Shown here piece after piece: positions 29,594 through 42,583 of a DNA stretch of 64,000 nt. How positions within the stretch are numbered: the stretch's first letter is position 1; each line of letters begins with the position of its first letter. Both the position numbers and the translations under genes were made by a program. The stretch covers positions 1 through 64,000 of the forward strand of contig JAJRRL010000006.1 of NCBI GenBank assembly GCA_024279495.1, written 5' to 3'. Source of the stretch: Gammaproteobacteria bacterium. GTDB taxonomy: Bacteria > Pseudomonadota > Gammaproteobacteria > JAJRRL01. Below the pieces are notes generated by a model. The model was not told where the DNA came from, did no database searches, and saw nothing but the letters and a program-made list of their open reading frames with translations.

Positions 29594-30484
29594 TTAGTCT
29601 AAAGCCTCATGCAGCATATCAAGGAAAACGCGTAAACGTTTAGGCATGAAAGCTCCCTCGTAAGGGTGCTTATAATGAACTGGCGCTGACTCGATGACAT
29701 ATTCAGGTAATATCTGAACTAGCTCTTCACTAGCGAACATTCCCTCAATAGCGCCTAAAGGAAGAAGGGCAACACCTGCACCTGATAGAGCCATTCCCAT
29801 CAGAACATCAGCACTTTTAGTGTTAATATGGCCAGGCAAGAGCACTTCTTTTTGTCGTCCTTTATGAATAAAAGACCAACAACCGAGACCTTTCAAGAAA
29901 ATGTATGGAAAAAGAATGCAACGATGCTTTTTCAGGCCATCCAGTGTTTTTGGTTTACCCATCGCCTCAAGATATGTAGGGCTAGCAGCCAAGACATGCT
30001 TTCTAGGCTGACCCAAAGAATGCACCATGTTTTCAGTAGGCAAAGCGCCAAACACAACATCAAATTCACCAAAAAAAGCATTACCTGGTTTTGTAACACT
30101 AAGATCAAAGGTAACCTTCGGGTGTTCATTGACAAAATTTGCAATCAGTGGACATATCACATGCCGCATAAACATCGGTGTACCACTAAGGCTAATTTTG
30201 CCTTGCATTTCTTGATGATTATTCAACACAACTTCTTTTGCTTGCGCTACTTCAAAGCGCAGTTGCTGTGCATAATCGTAAAGTAAACGCCCTTCTTCTG
30301 TGGTAGACAAGCTACGTGTTGTTCTGTGTAAAAGGGTAACGCCTAGGTGTTCTTCTAACTGAGAAATACGCTTACTGACAGCGGCCGGAGTTAAATTGTT
30401 AGCCTTTGCAGCTGCTGTGAAACTCTCAAGGCGAACAACGTCTGAATAAAGTAAAAAATCATCTGCATGTAATCGTGCAACCAT
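29594..30484 (-). CDS. LysR-family transcriptional regulator
   Basis: This 296-aa regulator has the usual N-terminal winged helix (residues ~8-65: F-T-A-A-A-K-A-N-N-L-T-P-A-A-V-S-K-R-I-S-Q-L-E) and a C-terminal periplasmic-binding-protein-like effector domain (residues ~95-290). GGAGGA precedes ATG 30484; the longer open frame to 30589 lacks such a site and is not used. LysR proteins usually control a divergent neighbour, but both neighbours here (uvrB upstream, birA downstream) are on the same strand, so the target is unknown. Confidence 0.92.
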   Translation of the reverse strand: MVARLHADDFLLYSDVVRLESFTAAAKANNLTPAAVSKRISQLEEHLGVTLLHRTTRSLSTTEEGRLLYDYAQQLRFEVAQAKEVVLNNHQEMQGKISLSGTPMFMRHVICPLIANFVNEHPKVTFDLSVTKPGNAFFGEFDVVFGALPTENMVHSLGQPRKHVLAASPTYLEAMGKPKTLDGLKKHRCILFPYIFLKGLGCWSFIHKGRQKEVLLPGHINTKSADVLMGMALSGAGVALLPLGAIEGMFASEELVQILPEYVIESAPVHYKHPYEGAFMPKRLRVFLDMLHEALD

Positions 30485-30582
30485 CTGTTTTGATCCTCCA
30501 AAATGTCTTTGTTTAATACGATCTGGTTTGTACACATTATGCCACAAAGACGCCCTTTGCACCACTTGACGAGTGCTTTTTG

Positions 30583-32598
30583 TTAACAAAAGTATTTACT
30601 TTTCAACAGGTGATCCTTCAGTTGTTTAATCCTATCGCGTATTGACGCGGCCTCCTCAAAATTAAACTCCCGAGCTTGCTCCTTCATCTCCTTTGTTAAG
30701 GCCTTGATTTTGCTAGATATCACCGCTGGAGGAAGAACTGCTAACTCGGATTCTGTCGCGATATCGACCTCATCAAGCGCTTTTGACGCCTCTTCCATCA
30801 TCGAGCGAATTGCCTTCTGAATACTCTTCGGTGTGATACCATGCTCCTTGTTGTAAGCCTCTTGGTGTACCCTTCTTTTGTCAATAGCATCCATGGCAAG
30901 CTGCATCGAACCGGTAACCACATCAGCATACAAAATGGCGCAACCATTAAGATTTCGAGCAGCCCTCCCAATGGTCTGAATGAGGGAACGTTCTGAACGT
31001 AAAAAACCTTCTTTATCTGCATCCAAAATGGCAACCAACGACACCTCTGGCAAGTCCAAACCCTCTCGCAATAAGTTAATTCCAATTAGAACATCGAAAA
31101 GACCTAAACGAAGATCTCTTAAAATCTCCACTCGCTCAACTGTGGGCACATCAGAATGCAAGTAACGAACTTTGATTCCTTGGTCATGGTAGAAGGTTGT
31201 GAGATCTTCGGACATTCTTTTAGTTAGGGTGGTTACCAACACTCGCTCGCTAACAGCAATACGTTTTCGAATTTCAGAAAGCAAATCATCAACTTGTGTT
31301 GCCGCAGGACGAATCTCTACCTGTGGATCCAGCAAACCTGTTGGGCGAACAAACAAAGGAATAGGTTCTCCACCATACTCAAGCTCATACTTACCGGGCG
31401 TTGCAGACACATACACGGCTTGAGGAGCAATGCGTTCAAATTCCTCAAACTGCAATGGGCGATTATCCAAAGCAGATGGCAAACGAAACCCAAACTCAAC
31501 CAATGTGTTTTTACGTGATCGATCACCGCGATACATGCCTCCTATCTGAGGAATCGTGACATGCGATTCATCGATGACAAGCAACGAATCTTTGGGGAAA
31601 TAATTAATTAAGGTCGCTGGCGCTGAACCTCGTTCTCGCTTAGGCAAATACACCGAATAATTTTCAATACCTTGACAATACCCCAACTCTAGCATCATTT
31701 CGATATCATAACGCACTCTTTCAGATAAACGTTGCGCTTCTAAATGTTTATTAAGCGAATGCAGCTCTTCCAGCCTTTCTTTAAGCTCTAATTTAACATC
31801 ATCGACCGCCGCCAAAATTACTTCTCGTGGAGTCACATAATGTGTTTTAGGGTAAATGGTTTTTCGGCGAAGGTCTTCTTTCAATTGACCCGTGAGTGGA
31901 TCGAACGTAGAAAGCCTTTCAATGTCATCGTCAAAAAACGAAATGCGAATGGCCAAGCGATCGGAATCGGCAGGAAAGACATCTACCACATCGCCTCGAA
32001 CACGAAAAGCACCACGCGAAAAATCAATGTCATTACGTTTATACTGCATTCTTACTAATTGTTTTAGTAAGTCACCTTTCGAGATAACATCGCCGACACT
32101 TAAATGACAGACCATCGATAAATATTCTTTAGGATCACCCAAACCATAAATAGAAGACACCGTCGAAACGACAATCACATCACGTCTTTCTAATACTGAT
32201 TTTGTAGCAGACAAACGCATTTGCTCCACTTGCTCATTAATGGCAGCATCTTTCTGAATAAAGGTATCCGTACTTGGCATATAAGCTTCAGGCTGATAGT
32301 AATCGTAATAAGACACAAAATATTCAACCGCATTTTTTGGGAAAAAATCCCGAAGCTCTCCATAAAGCTGAGCAGCTAAGGTTTTGTTGGGAGCCATCAC
32401 CAAAGTAGGCCGCTGCAATGTTTGAACTAAATTAGCAACAACAAAGGTTTTACCAGAGCCTGTTACGCCAAGCAGTGTTTGATGCTTTTTTCCTGCCAAT
32501 ATCCCTTCTTTCAGGGCATCAATCACTCCTTGCTGAGCGTCAGTCACTTCAAAAGGAGCTTCTATTTGAAAAGGTCTGTCTGTTCTATCGTGAGGCAT
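30583..32598 (-). CDS. uvrB: Excinuclease ABC subunit UvrB
   Basis: UvrB is the damage-verifying helicase-like subunit of nucleotide excision repair. Walker A is [10 protein letters not shown], the beta-hairpin region [10 protein letters not shown] follows, then the superfamily-2 motifs ([23 protein letters not shown]). The C-terminal UVR domain that binds UvrC is intact ([13 protein letters not shown]). ATG 32598 has AAGGA at good spacing; an upstream GTG in frame is not used. Length is 671 aa, as expected. Confidence 0.98.
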   Translation of the reverse strand: MPHDRTDRPFQIEAPFEVTDAQQGVIDALKEGILAGKKHQTLLGVTGSGKTFVVANLVQTLQRPTLVMAPNKTLAAQLYGELRDFFPKNAVEYFVSYYDYYQPEAYMPSTDTFIQKDAAINEQVEQMRLSATKSVLERRDVIVVSTVSSIYGLGDPKEYLSMVCHLSVGDVISKGDLLKQLVRMQYKRNDIDFSRGAFRVRGDVVDVFPADSDRLAIRISFFDDDIERLSTFDPLTGQLKEDLRRKTIYPKTHYVTPREVILAAVDDVKLELKERLEELHSLNKHLEAQRLSERVRYDIEMMLELGYCQGIENYSVYLPKRERGSAPATLINYFPKDSLLVIDESHVTIPQIGGMYRGDRSRKNTLVEFGFRLPSALDNRPLQFEEFERIAPQAVYVSATPGKYELEYGGEPIPLFVRPTGLLDPQVEIRPAATQVDDLLSEIRKRIAVSERVLVTTLTKRMSEDLTTFYHDQGIKVRYLHSDVPTVERVEILRDLRLGLFDVLIGINLLREGLDLPEVSLVAILDADKEGFLRSERSLIQTIGRAARNLNGCAILYADVVTGSMQLAMDAIDKRRVHQEAYNKEHGITPKSIQKAIRSMMEEASKALDEVDIATESELAVLPPAVISSKIKALTKEMKEQAREFNFEEAASIRDRIKQLKDHLLKSKYFC

Positions 32599-32678
32599 AA
32601 GGGGTCCTTGGTGAAACACAGCTAGAAGTTATCATAACACCCATTGACAGACCAGAAAAAGTCAGTATTCTGTGCAAC

Positions 32679-33659
32679 ATGAATACACCAACCTCCTTAC
32701 AAATCGGCCATCTGCACTTTGACAGCCCCCTGATCCAAGGCCCTCTTGCTGGCTATACCTGCTCTGCCATGAGACGCCTCCCCTGGCGCTACGGCGGGCT
32801 TGCGTATACGGTCACCGAAATGCTTTCAGCTCATCAGCTGGCGCATGATCAAGATCGTAGCCCTAGATACACGCACGTGGCCTCAGACGAGGGGCCGGTG
32901 TGTTTCCAGCTATCGGGTAGTAACCCTGATCTATTGGCAAAAGCCTCAGAGAAAGCAGAAAAAGCAGGGGCCAGCCTAATAGACCTCAATGCTGGCTGCC
33001 CACAACCTAAAATTCGAAAAAAAGGACATGGCTCTGCTTTACTAACCGACAGCAAGCAACTAGCCGCGCTTCTCAGCGCTATCAAGCAACACAGCAGTTG
33101 CCCGGTGACATTGAAAATTCGTGTTGACCGTGACACAGCTGATGATTACAACCATATTGTGTTGGATGCAGCTCACCAAGCCAATCTCGACGCCTTAATT
33201 GTGCATGGGCGGCATTGGAAGGAACGTTACGATAGCAATGCCTGCCATGACAGCATTGCGTGGTTTGTCGAGCAAGCTGATGTACCGGTAATTGGTAACG
33301 GCGATCTTGATTCACCCGAGAGCATTGATCGTTTCTTTAAGCACACCAAAGCTGCCGGCGCAATGATTGCGAGAGCTTCTTTAGGGCAACCTTGGTTGTT
33401 TGCCGCCTATCATGCGCGTCAACACAATAAACACTTTACCGTCAGTGACAAAGAACGCTGGCAATGTTTTTTAGATCATGTGGAAGCCTTAGCTAAACTA
33501 GAAGAAAGCGAGATACCAGCTCTCAATCAGGCTAGAGGATTTTTAAAATATTATTACCCGAACTTAAACGACTCTGAAAGAAATCTGTTTTTCAAACAAA
33601 ACAGCTTAAGTGCATTAAAAACCTTTAATGCTGCAAAGCAGAAACCACCAAAAGAATAG
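32679..33659 (+). CDS. tRNA-dihydrouridine synthase family protein
   Basis: Dus enzymes are FMN-dependent and reduce uridines in tRNA loops. The TIM-barrel shows the opening P-L-I-Q-G-P-L-A-G-Y-T, the catalytic cysteine motif L-N-A-G-C-P-Q-P-K-I, the substrate and FMN-binding H-G-R-H-W and G-N-G-D-L. The 326 aa fit Dus, but the motif set is not clearly DusA, DusB or DusC, so no subfamily symbol is given. No good ribosome-binding site is seen at the ATG. It is divergent from uvrB, and its last 35 bases overlap the convergent TauE/SafE gene. Confidence 0.9.
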   Translation: MNTPTSLQIGHLHFDSPLIQGPLAGYTCSAMRRLPWRYGGLAYTVTEMLSAHQLAHDQDRSPRYTHVASDEGPVCFQLSGSNPDLLAKASEKAEKAGASLIDLNAGCPQPKIRKKGHGSALLTDSKQLAALLSAIKQHSSCPVTLKIRVDRDTADDYNHIVLDAAHQANLDALIVHGRHWKERYDSNACHDSIAWFVEQADVPVIGNGDLDSPESIDRFFKHTKAAGAMIARASLGQPWLFAAYHARQHNKHFTVSDKERWQCFLDHVEALAKLEESEIPALNQARGFLKYYYPNLNDSERNLFFKQNSLSALKTFNAAKQKPPKE

Positions 33660-34446
33660 ACAGCACCGACAAATAAGCTCTAGCAATCGTTCTGTCTTTC
33701 CAGTTGTGCGCACACTTCACGCCAATAGGAACACCACACACATTACCCGCAATCAAACCGGCAGCAGCAGGCAAATACACAAAACCAAACGAATAAGGTG
33801 GTAAACCTGTGGCTCCATGGCCTGCAAACATATAACCAATTGTACCAACAATAGAAACAGGCAAGGTGAAAGACAATGCTGTACCCACTGCTCTTTTCAT
33901 CGGAAATTTTTGCTGCCTCAAATAAGGAACGCTAAGCACGCTACCTCCAACACCAATGCTAGCAGAGAACAAACCTAAGAAAAAACCAATAATACCAGAC
34001 ACCCAGCGACTTGGAAAAATAGGCTCAGCATTTTCCTCTAGCTGACTAAACCCTTTCCTAACAAGAGAATGAACCAGCGCCAGCAAAATGTAGGCTAAGA
34101 AAAGATAATGTAATGTGTGAGTAGTTAGGTAATTAGTAACAAGGGATGCCACCAAAGTACCTAAAGCAATGAAGGGAATAAAACGAAGGCATAAATCCTT
34201 GCAAACACCGCCGCGCTTGTGATGTTTTTGAGTGCCATTCAATGCTGCGGCTAACATCACGACTAAGGATGTACCAATAGCAATGTGCATGGTAATTTCC
34301 CCAGACACGCCAACCAAGTGCAAACCCCAGTAAAGTACTGGCACAACAATGAAACCACCACCGAAACCGATCAAACCTGACGCAATACCCGCCACAAAAC
34401 CAACCACAAGATACATTAACGTAACCCAGAGAAACTCAATGCTCAT
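33625..34446 (-). CDS. TauE/SafE-family membrane transporter
   Basis: This 273-aa protein has about eight hydrophobic segments and the family pattern G-x-x-x-G-L-I-G-F-G-G-G-F in the first helix, mirrored by S-A-S-I-G-V-G-G-S in the second half. TauE/SafE proteins are proposed exporters of sulfite, sulfoacetate or related anions; no substrate can be assigned here. GGAGG lies seven bases before the ATG. It overlaps the dus gene tail-to-tail. Confidence 0.9.
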   Translation of the reverse strand: MSIEFLWVTLMYLVVGFVAGIASGLIGFGGGFIVVPVLYWGLHLVGVSGEITMHIAIGTSLVVMLAAALNGTQKHHKRGGVCKDLCLRFIPFIALGTLVASLVTNYLTTHTLHYLFLAYILLALVHSLVRKGFSQLEENAEPIFPSRWVSGIIGFFLGLFSASIGVGGSVLSVPYLRQQKFPMKRAVGTALSFTLPVSIVGTIGYMFAGHGATGLPPYSFGFVYLPAAAGLIAGNVCGVPIGVKCAHNWKDRTIARAYLSVLSILLVVSALQH

Positions 34447-34527
34447 TTTTTTGCCTCCATGGCACGGCGAATTGCTCTACCAAGGTAGCAAATATAAGGT
34501 GTTTTTTCCATAGAGCAGAGTGCTGTC

Positions 34528-34621
34528 TTTTCGTCACACCATTGAAAAATGACACCCCTTCTGTCACCCGAAGGAAGAACATGACTCTACACCTGTCACC
34601 CGAAGGCAACAGTGCAGAGAC
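34528..34621. repeat. Possible short fragment of the interspersed intergenic repeat
   Basis: Between two minus-strand genes the sequence repeats short blocks (CACACCATTGAAAAATGACA; TGTCACCCGAAGGAAGAACA; TGTCACCCGAAGGCAACAGT) that resemble the TTGAAAAACGGTGTCATCCGAAGGCAAC start of copy B. The hairpin core is absent. Confidence 0.5.
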
Positions 34622-34622
34622 G

Positions 34623-35414
34623 TTAGGTGAGAGCAGCGCCACTTTCAAGGTCAGGAGCAGGCGCAGGCGCAGGCGCTTCAAACAGATCTTTTAACACGTC
34701 ATAGTGCATGGCTAGATAAGATTTACCTGCATCTGGAGTGAAAAAGTCATCAAATTCTTCTTTACGAGTATCGTTAAAATCTTCAGGGAGCCTTTCTTCC
34801 AATGATTCCTTAAACACCACCACAGCCTCTTTAAAACCCGACTCAAAAGAAATGACATCTTTGGAAGCATCGTCAAGCACATAAAGCTCATCCTGTAGAT
34901 CCTGATTAAGAGACCCTCGTTTATCATCCGGCAGTTCTTTTATCCTATCGCTAAAGTAGTTTATATAGAACCCCTTCATTTCCTTAATCAAACCGACTTT
35001 TGTCAATACATCTTTATCTAGATCGTGATTCGATGCTCTTGCCATAGCGGCAATACCATTAAAAAAACGTCGTGTTATGCCCAGAGAACAACTTGTTAAA
35101 TCAGATTGACTCACATTATTGTATTCTTCAAGCTTTTTTGTTCTTGGGTTAATACGTTCTTGATCAAAATTATGCGCACGCATTATCAGAAAGTAAGTAT
35201 TGCAAGCTATACCCCAAAGCTTTGTATCTTCCGTTAAACAATAGAAAAGAGCAACCAACTCTTTGAATTGCTCAACATGAGATGAATAGGTATAAGGCGC
35301 GCTCTGCCCTCTTTGTTTAGCCCAACCAGAATGACTAGCATCAATCCAAGGGTTGTCTTTTAATAAACATCGCCATGCTGAATGGGCTTCATGACCATGG
35401 TAAGCTACCAACAT
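34623..35414 (-). CDS. Unknown protein, downstream member of an overlapping pair
   Basis: I do not recognise this 263-aa protein. It looks helical and soluble, with no signal peptide. Visible features are an acidic region (residues ~185-235) and a C-terminal Pro-Ala repeat (A-P-A-P-A-P-A-P) just before the end. Its ATG (35412-35414) lies inside the last codons of the upstream gene, an overlap of ten bases, so translation is probably coupled. The pair sits in an accessory pocket between a repeat fragment and ligA, and may act together. Confidence 0.65.
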   Translation of the reverse strand: MLVAYHGHEAHSAWRCLLKDNPWIDASHSGWAKQRGQSAPYTYSSHVEQFKELVALFYCLTEDTKLWGIACNTYFLIMRAHNFDQERINPRTKKLEEYNNVSQSDLTSCSLGITRRFFNGIAAMARASNHDLDKDVLTKVGLIKEMKGFYINYFSDRIKELPDDKRGSLNQDLQDELYVLDDASKDVISFESGFKEAVVVFKESLEERLPEDFNDTRKEEFDDFFTPDAGKSYLAMHYDVLKDLFEAPAPAPAPDLESGAALT

Positions 35415-36160
35415 AGGAGCTCAGCTCTTGCTTCTTTTAATGGCTCCACATTCCCTTGAGAAGCCGCTTCCCAATAGCTTTTAAGTGTTTCATTAGAAGG
35501 CTTAACTCCGAAATAGCTTGTTTCTTCTTCCTTTTCTTCTAAGGCATAGAATTCTGGCATTTCGATGCCCTGCAAAACCTCCAAGGAACGCTTCACCGCA
35601 ATCTGTTTTTGATGAACAATCACTCCTAATATCGCGGATAAAACACAGGCTGTTGCCAAACCAAGCACGATGGCTAACCCTGCTGATGACAAAAGTGCTG
35701 TGGATGTGCTAGTAAAAAAGATACCTGCCCCAACAGCGCAGAAACTCACTAAAAACGTTACCACTGGCGCCCCAATGCCTACCGTCTTTAACCAACGCTG
35801 ATGCCTATTAATAAAAGCTTCTACACTTTGCTCGACTGTCTCATCTATACCTAATGTCTCTTCTGATTCAAGCAACAAACGCTGGACTTGAAGCAAAACT
35901 GGAATCCGACGGCTTGCTTCAGCAAGCCCTGCTAGCCTTAGGGCCCTAAGTGACTCTTGTTGCCGGTTCAGCCATGCCAAGGTCCCTTGATGAAGTTGAT
36001 GCCTGTCATACTTTTTATCTGCTTTATGCTGGCTACGAAGCTCTCGCTCCAAGCTCTGAGTTAACGCATTGGGATTAATAGGCTTAAGGTAATCTAATAC
36101 TGATACGGGTGGGCGAGCATCTTTTATTCCACCGCCTTTCCGAATGCTTAATTTAGACAT
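35405..36160 (-). CDS. Unknown membrane protein, upstream member of an overlapping pair
   Basis: This 251-aa protein is of unknown function. Residues ~1-125 are basic and helical, with Arg/Leu-rich stretches. Two adjacent hydrophobic segments (about residues 128-148 and 155-182, Gly/Ala-rich) form a likely membrane hairpin. The last ~60 residues are acidic. A soluble-hairpin-soluble layout without a signal peptide is common among bacterial proteins that target host membranes, but it also fits an ordinary inner-membrane protein. It overlaps the downstream gene by ten bases. Confidence 0.65.
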   Translation of the reverse strand: MSKLSIRKGGGIKDARPPVSVLDYLKPINPNALTQSLERELRSQHKADKKYDRHQLHQGTLAWLNRQQESLRALRLAGLAEASRRIPVLLQVQRLLLESEETLGIDETVEQSVEAFINRHQRWLKTVGIGAPVVTFLVSFCAVGAGIFFTSTSTALLSSAGLAIVLGLATACVLSAILGVIVHQKQIAVKRSLEVLQGIEMPEFYALEEKEEETSYFGVKPSNETLKSYWEAASQGNVEPLKEARAELLCW

Positions 36161-36250
36161 AATACCGCTTTTCCACTCTATCCATCACAGAAAGCAGTTT
36201 AGCATCGTCCATACCACAAGTATATGAGTTGATCGCTTTTACACCAACTC

Positions 36251-38919
<2,669 letters not shown>

Positions 38920-38963
38920 AATTATTCCCTCATTGTTGAACCAAAACAAAGTCCACCACTACT

Positions 38964-41900
38964 TTACGCGGTCTCCCCTGCCATTTCAATGGCTTGCGCC
39001 ATATCCACAGACACAATACGAGAAACACCTGGTTCTTGCATTGTGATACCCATCATTTGATCAGCCATTTGAATGGTTAATTTATTGTGGCTAATCATAA
39101 AAAATTGCGTGTTATTTGCCATGGTTTGCACCAAATCACAAAAACGCGAGACATTAAGATCATCTAGCGGTGCATCCACTTCATCAAGGATACAAAACGG
39201 CGCCGGATTTTGCTGAAACATCGCAAACACCAGAGCCATTGCCGTTAGTGCTTTTTCACCACCAGATAGCAAATGAATGCTAGTGTTTCGCTTACCTGGA
39301 GGCTGCGCTTTGATTTGAATACCTGTGGTTAACCAATCATCTGAGGTTGTTTCTAAGGTAGCAGAACCACCCCGAAAAATACGCGGAAACAACACCTGAA
39401 AGGCTTCTTTCACCTTCATGTACGTTTGCTTGAATAGCTCTCGTGTTTCATTGTCAATCGTATCGATTGCTTCTTGGAGTATTCTCAAGGACTCTGCCAA
39501 ATCATTGTGCTGTTTATCTAAATACGCCTGGCGCTCTCTAGCCATCTGCACTTCGTCGATAGCAGCTAGATTAATCGGACCCAAAGCAGCTAAACACTTT
39601 TCAACCTGAGTGAGCTCTTGTTGACTTGCCTTAAGATCAACTTCCTCAGTCAGTGAAGCCAACACTTCTGCTGTATTGATGGCATGCTCTTCACAAAATA
39701 AGGTGAGTGCTTCCTGACGCGTCAACACATCTTGGTAAGCCATTTGCATGGATGTTAACTCTGAATTCAAATCATCCAAAACAGATTGTGTACTGCGACG
39801 CTTAGTCACATACTCATTCATGGATTGTCGTTCTGCTTGTAATTTTTCTTGCAAAATTGCCAAGGCTTGATCGCTCGTTTGTTGATTTTTCAAACGCTCT
39901 TGCAAGCTTTGCTCCCAATCTGGCAAATTAATTTCAATGTCTTCGATGGACGATGTTAACATTTCTTCTTCTGAGGCCAGCGATGATTCGTGGCGTAAAT
40001 TACGTTCTCTTGTGTGTGCTAGCAAAGCAAGTTGCTCTTCGCAGGCAGTCATGCGAACAGCTAACTCTTCGGCTCTTTGACTCGCTTGAGCCGCAACCGT
40101 TTGAGCAACAGATAAAGCGTGCTGATGCTCTTCACGCTGCCTATCCCAATCCTGACGTTGCGCCTCATAAGCAGTATGCTGAGCCTGCATATCGACAACA
40201 GATTGCTTCGCATCTTGCAATGTTTGACTATGCTGCTCTACTCGCGCACTGTTTTGATGACGATCTCGCTCACAACGCTCCCATTCTCTTTTTGCTTCTG
40301 CAATACGAGCCACTTCTTGGCTTAATGTTTTATCCGCTTCGCGATGTTTCTGCAAAGCCTCATGATAGTCAAACTGCAAACTATCGCGCTCTTTTTCTAA
40401 GCGCTCTAGGGTCTCTCGCCCTTGCGTTTGTTGAGTGAGGTCTTGTTCACCCATTTTGTCAGCTTTTGCTACGTCTGTGGTTAACTCCGCAATACGTTTT
40501 TTGCGCTGGAGAATGCTGTCTTGATCGTCGCCGGGTTGACTAAAGCAATACCAGCCAGGACCCAGCCAATGGCCTTCTTGAGTAATGACAGACTCATGCG
40601 CCGCTAACGTTGGCAGCATCGCTTTTGCTTCACTCAAACTAGAAGCAGTATAGACAATCGACAACCAAGCAGAGACTGCACAATTAGCATCTACCTGCAA
40701 AGCCAAGCTAGGCTTGGATGAATGGCTTGGGCGAACCTTGTTTTCCACCAACATGACCTGCCCTGACGGCAAAGCATCTTGCTTAAGGTAAGTCTCTAGA
40801 TCTGATACACAAATAGCCTGCATGCAATAACGCAACACAGTTTCAACAGCCAATTCCCAGCCCGGTTTAGCTGAAACGCTCGCACCAAGACGAGGCGCTG
40901 AATCTAACTGACGATCATTCAACCAGGCCAAAACATCGTCGCTTTCTTGATTCAAAAGGGCATGTTGCCTAGCCTCTTCTGCTGCCAAACTAGCTTGCAT
41001 ACGATTCAAGCTCTGTTGGTTTGACCGTAAGGTTTTCTCATGATTCGTGTTTGCTTGGCGCGTGTCTTGAATGCTCTTAGACAATGTCGCTTGCTTTTCG
41101 CTAATAAGCTGTAAAAAACTCTGAGCTTTTTCAAGGGCTGACTCGAAAGGCGTTACTTGACTATTCAGAGCTGTTTGATCGAAAGACGCTAATCGCTGAG
41201 AGCTTGCTTCTGCCTGCTCTTCGCTCTCTTTCAAGACGACTGTTGCATGATCCACGGCTGCTTTTGTTCGAGCTAACGAACCATGTGCTTGCATTCGATT
41301 CTTTTGGTATTGATCCCAATCACGCTGCCAAGTGCGTTGTTTTTCTTTCGCTAAAGCAAGGCTAGCCTTTGCTTGCTCTTCCGTATCAGATACAGATTCA
41401 AGATCTGGCTCAATGGCCGCTTTAATGGCTTCTAGAGATTCAATTTGATCAGCGCTTTCAAGTAAATCATCTTGCAATTCTGCGTGACGAACGTGTACTT
41501 CTTCTCGTCTTTCTTGATTCGCCTCAAACTTCGTTCGACCCTCTTTAATTTGACGCTCTAACTCTGTCACTGCCGCATTGATTTCGTAAAGCTGCCTTTG
41601 CGCTTCTTGATGCTTTGCATTGGCAACCTCTTGTGCTTGCATCAACGCCTCTTCGCCTTGCTCAATATCACGCAAGGTTTCTTGATGCGTCTCTCTCTTA
41701 ACTTTTCTCTCTAAGATAGCTGCATTTTTTGTTTCTACGGACTCACTCAAAATATGCCATTCAAGTGATTTCACTTCTGCTTGCAAGCGAACCTGCTGTG
41801 CTTGATAGGTTTGATAGCTTTCGGCTGTCTCTGCTTGCTTGGTAAGATGTCGAACTTGCTTATCGATTTCACCACGAAGATCGTTCATTCGCTCTAAGTT

Positions 41901-42467
41901 TTCGTCTGTTCGATTCATGCGACGCTGTGTTTCTTCTCGACGCAGTCGGTACTTAGCAATGCCACCTAACTCTTCTATGTGTGCTCGCGTGTCTTCTGGT
42001 TTTGCTTCAACAAGCCGAGAGACTGTACCCTGCCCAATGATAGAATAACTACCCGAACCAAGACCTGTTCCAGACAATAGATCTAGCACATCACGTCTAC
42101 GCGATTGCACGCCGTTTACATAATACGTTGAGCCACCATCTCGAGACACTTCTCTTCGAACAGAAATATCGGAATACGCTCCGTATTCACCACCAATACG
42201 AGCATCTGTGTTGTCAAAGATCAGTTCCACCATGGCTTTACCCACAGGCTTGCGCTGCTTGCTTCCAGCAAAAATGACATCACTCATGGATTGCCCGCGC
42301 AACTGCTTTGCAGAAATTTCACCAATCACCCAACGAATAGCATCCACAATATTGGATTTACCGCAACCATTAGGGCCGACAATCGCGTTCACACGCGGAT
42401 TAGCGGTTATTAAAGTGGGGTCAACAAACGATTTAAACCCTGCTAATTTAATTGATTTTAAAAACAT
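38964..42467 (-). CDS. smc: Chromosome partition protein SMC
   Basis: This 1167-aa condensin ATPase has Walker A at the N terminus (G-P-N-G-C-G-K-S-N-I-V-D-A-I-R), a long coiled coil, a hinge around residues 510-620, a second coiled coil, then the signature L-L-S-G-G-E-K-A-L-T-A and Walker B C-I-L-D-E-V-D-A-P-L-D-D. It is of true SMC type rather than MukB. It heads the smc-zipA-ligA run. Confidence 0.97.
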   Translation of the reverse strand: MFLKSIKLAGFKSFVDPTLITANPRVNAIVGPNGCGKSNIVDAIRWVIGEISAKQLRGQSMSDVIFAGSKQRKPVGKAMVELIFDNTDARIGGEYGAYSDISVRREVSRDGGSTYYVNGVQSRRRDVLDLLSGTGLGSGSYSIIGQGTVSRLVEAKPEDTRAHIEELGGIAKYRLRREETQRRMNRTDENLERMNDLRGEIDKQVRHLTKQAETAESYQTYQAQQVRLQAEVKSLEWHILSESVETKNAAILERKVKRETHQETLRDIEQGEEALMQAQEVANAKHQEAQRQLYEINAAVTELERQIKEGRTKFEANQERREEVHVRHAELQDDLLESADQIESLEAIKAAIEPDLESVSDTEEQAKASLALAKEKQRTWQRDWDQYQKNRMQAHGSLARTKAAVDHATVVLKESEEQAEASSQRLASFDQTALNSQVTPFESALEKAQSFLQLISEKQATLSKSIQDTRQANTNHEKTLRSNQQSLNRMQASLAAEEARQHALLNQESDDVLAWLNDRQLDSAPRLGASVSAKPGWELAVETVLRYCMQAICVSDLETYLKQDALPSGQVMLVENKVRPSHSSKPSLALQVDANCAVSAWLSIVYTASSLSEAKAMLPTLAAHESVITQEGHWLGPGWYCFSQPGDDQDSILQRKKRIAELTTDVAKADKMGEQDLTQQTQGRETLERLEKERDSLQFDYHEALQKHREADKTLSQEVARIAEAKREWERCERDRHQNSARVEQHSQTLQDAKQSVVDMQAQHTAYEAQRQDWDRQREEHQHALSVAQTVAAQASQRAEELAVRMTACEEQLALLAHTRERNLRHESSLASEEEMLTSSIEDIEINLPDWEQSLQERLKNQQTSDQALAILQEKLQAERQSMNEYVTKRRSTQSVLDDLNSELTSMQMAYQDVLTRQEALTLFCEEHAINTAEVLASLTEEVDLKASQQELTQVEKCLAALGPINLAAIDEVQMARERQAYLDKQHNDLAESLRILQEAIDTIDNETRELFKQTYMKVKEAFQVLFPRIFRGGSATLETTSDDWLTTGIQIKAQPPGKRNTSIHLLSGGEKALTAMALVFAMFQQNPAPFCILDEVDAPLDDLNVSRFCDLVQTMANNTQFFMISHNKLTIQMADQMMGITMQEPGVSRIVSVDMAQAIEMAGETA

Positions 42468-42583
42468 AGGCCTTTCACAGTCGTGGCTGTTTGAGTTGGG
42501 TGGCAGTGTACCAAAGTTGCTCGTAAATGAGTAGCAGTTGAAGGCAGTTTCTTACCGCCTCCTTCAGCCTCTCAAACAAGCAG

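Noticed and set aside
39953-40438. 161-codon plus-strand frame inside smc
   Set aside because: It is antisense to the SMC coiled coil, which has strong codon and motif support on the other strand.
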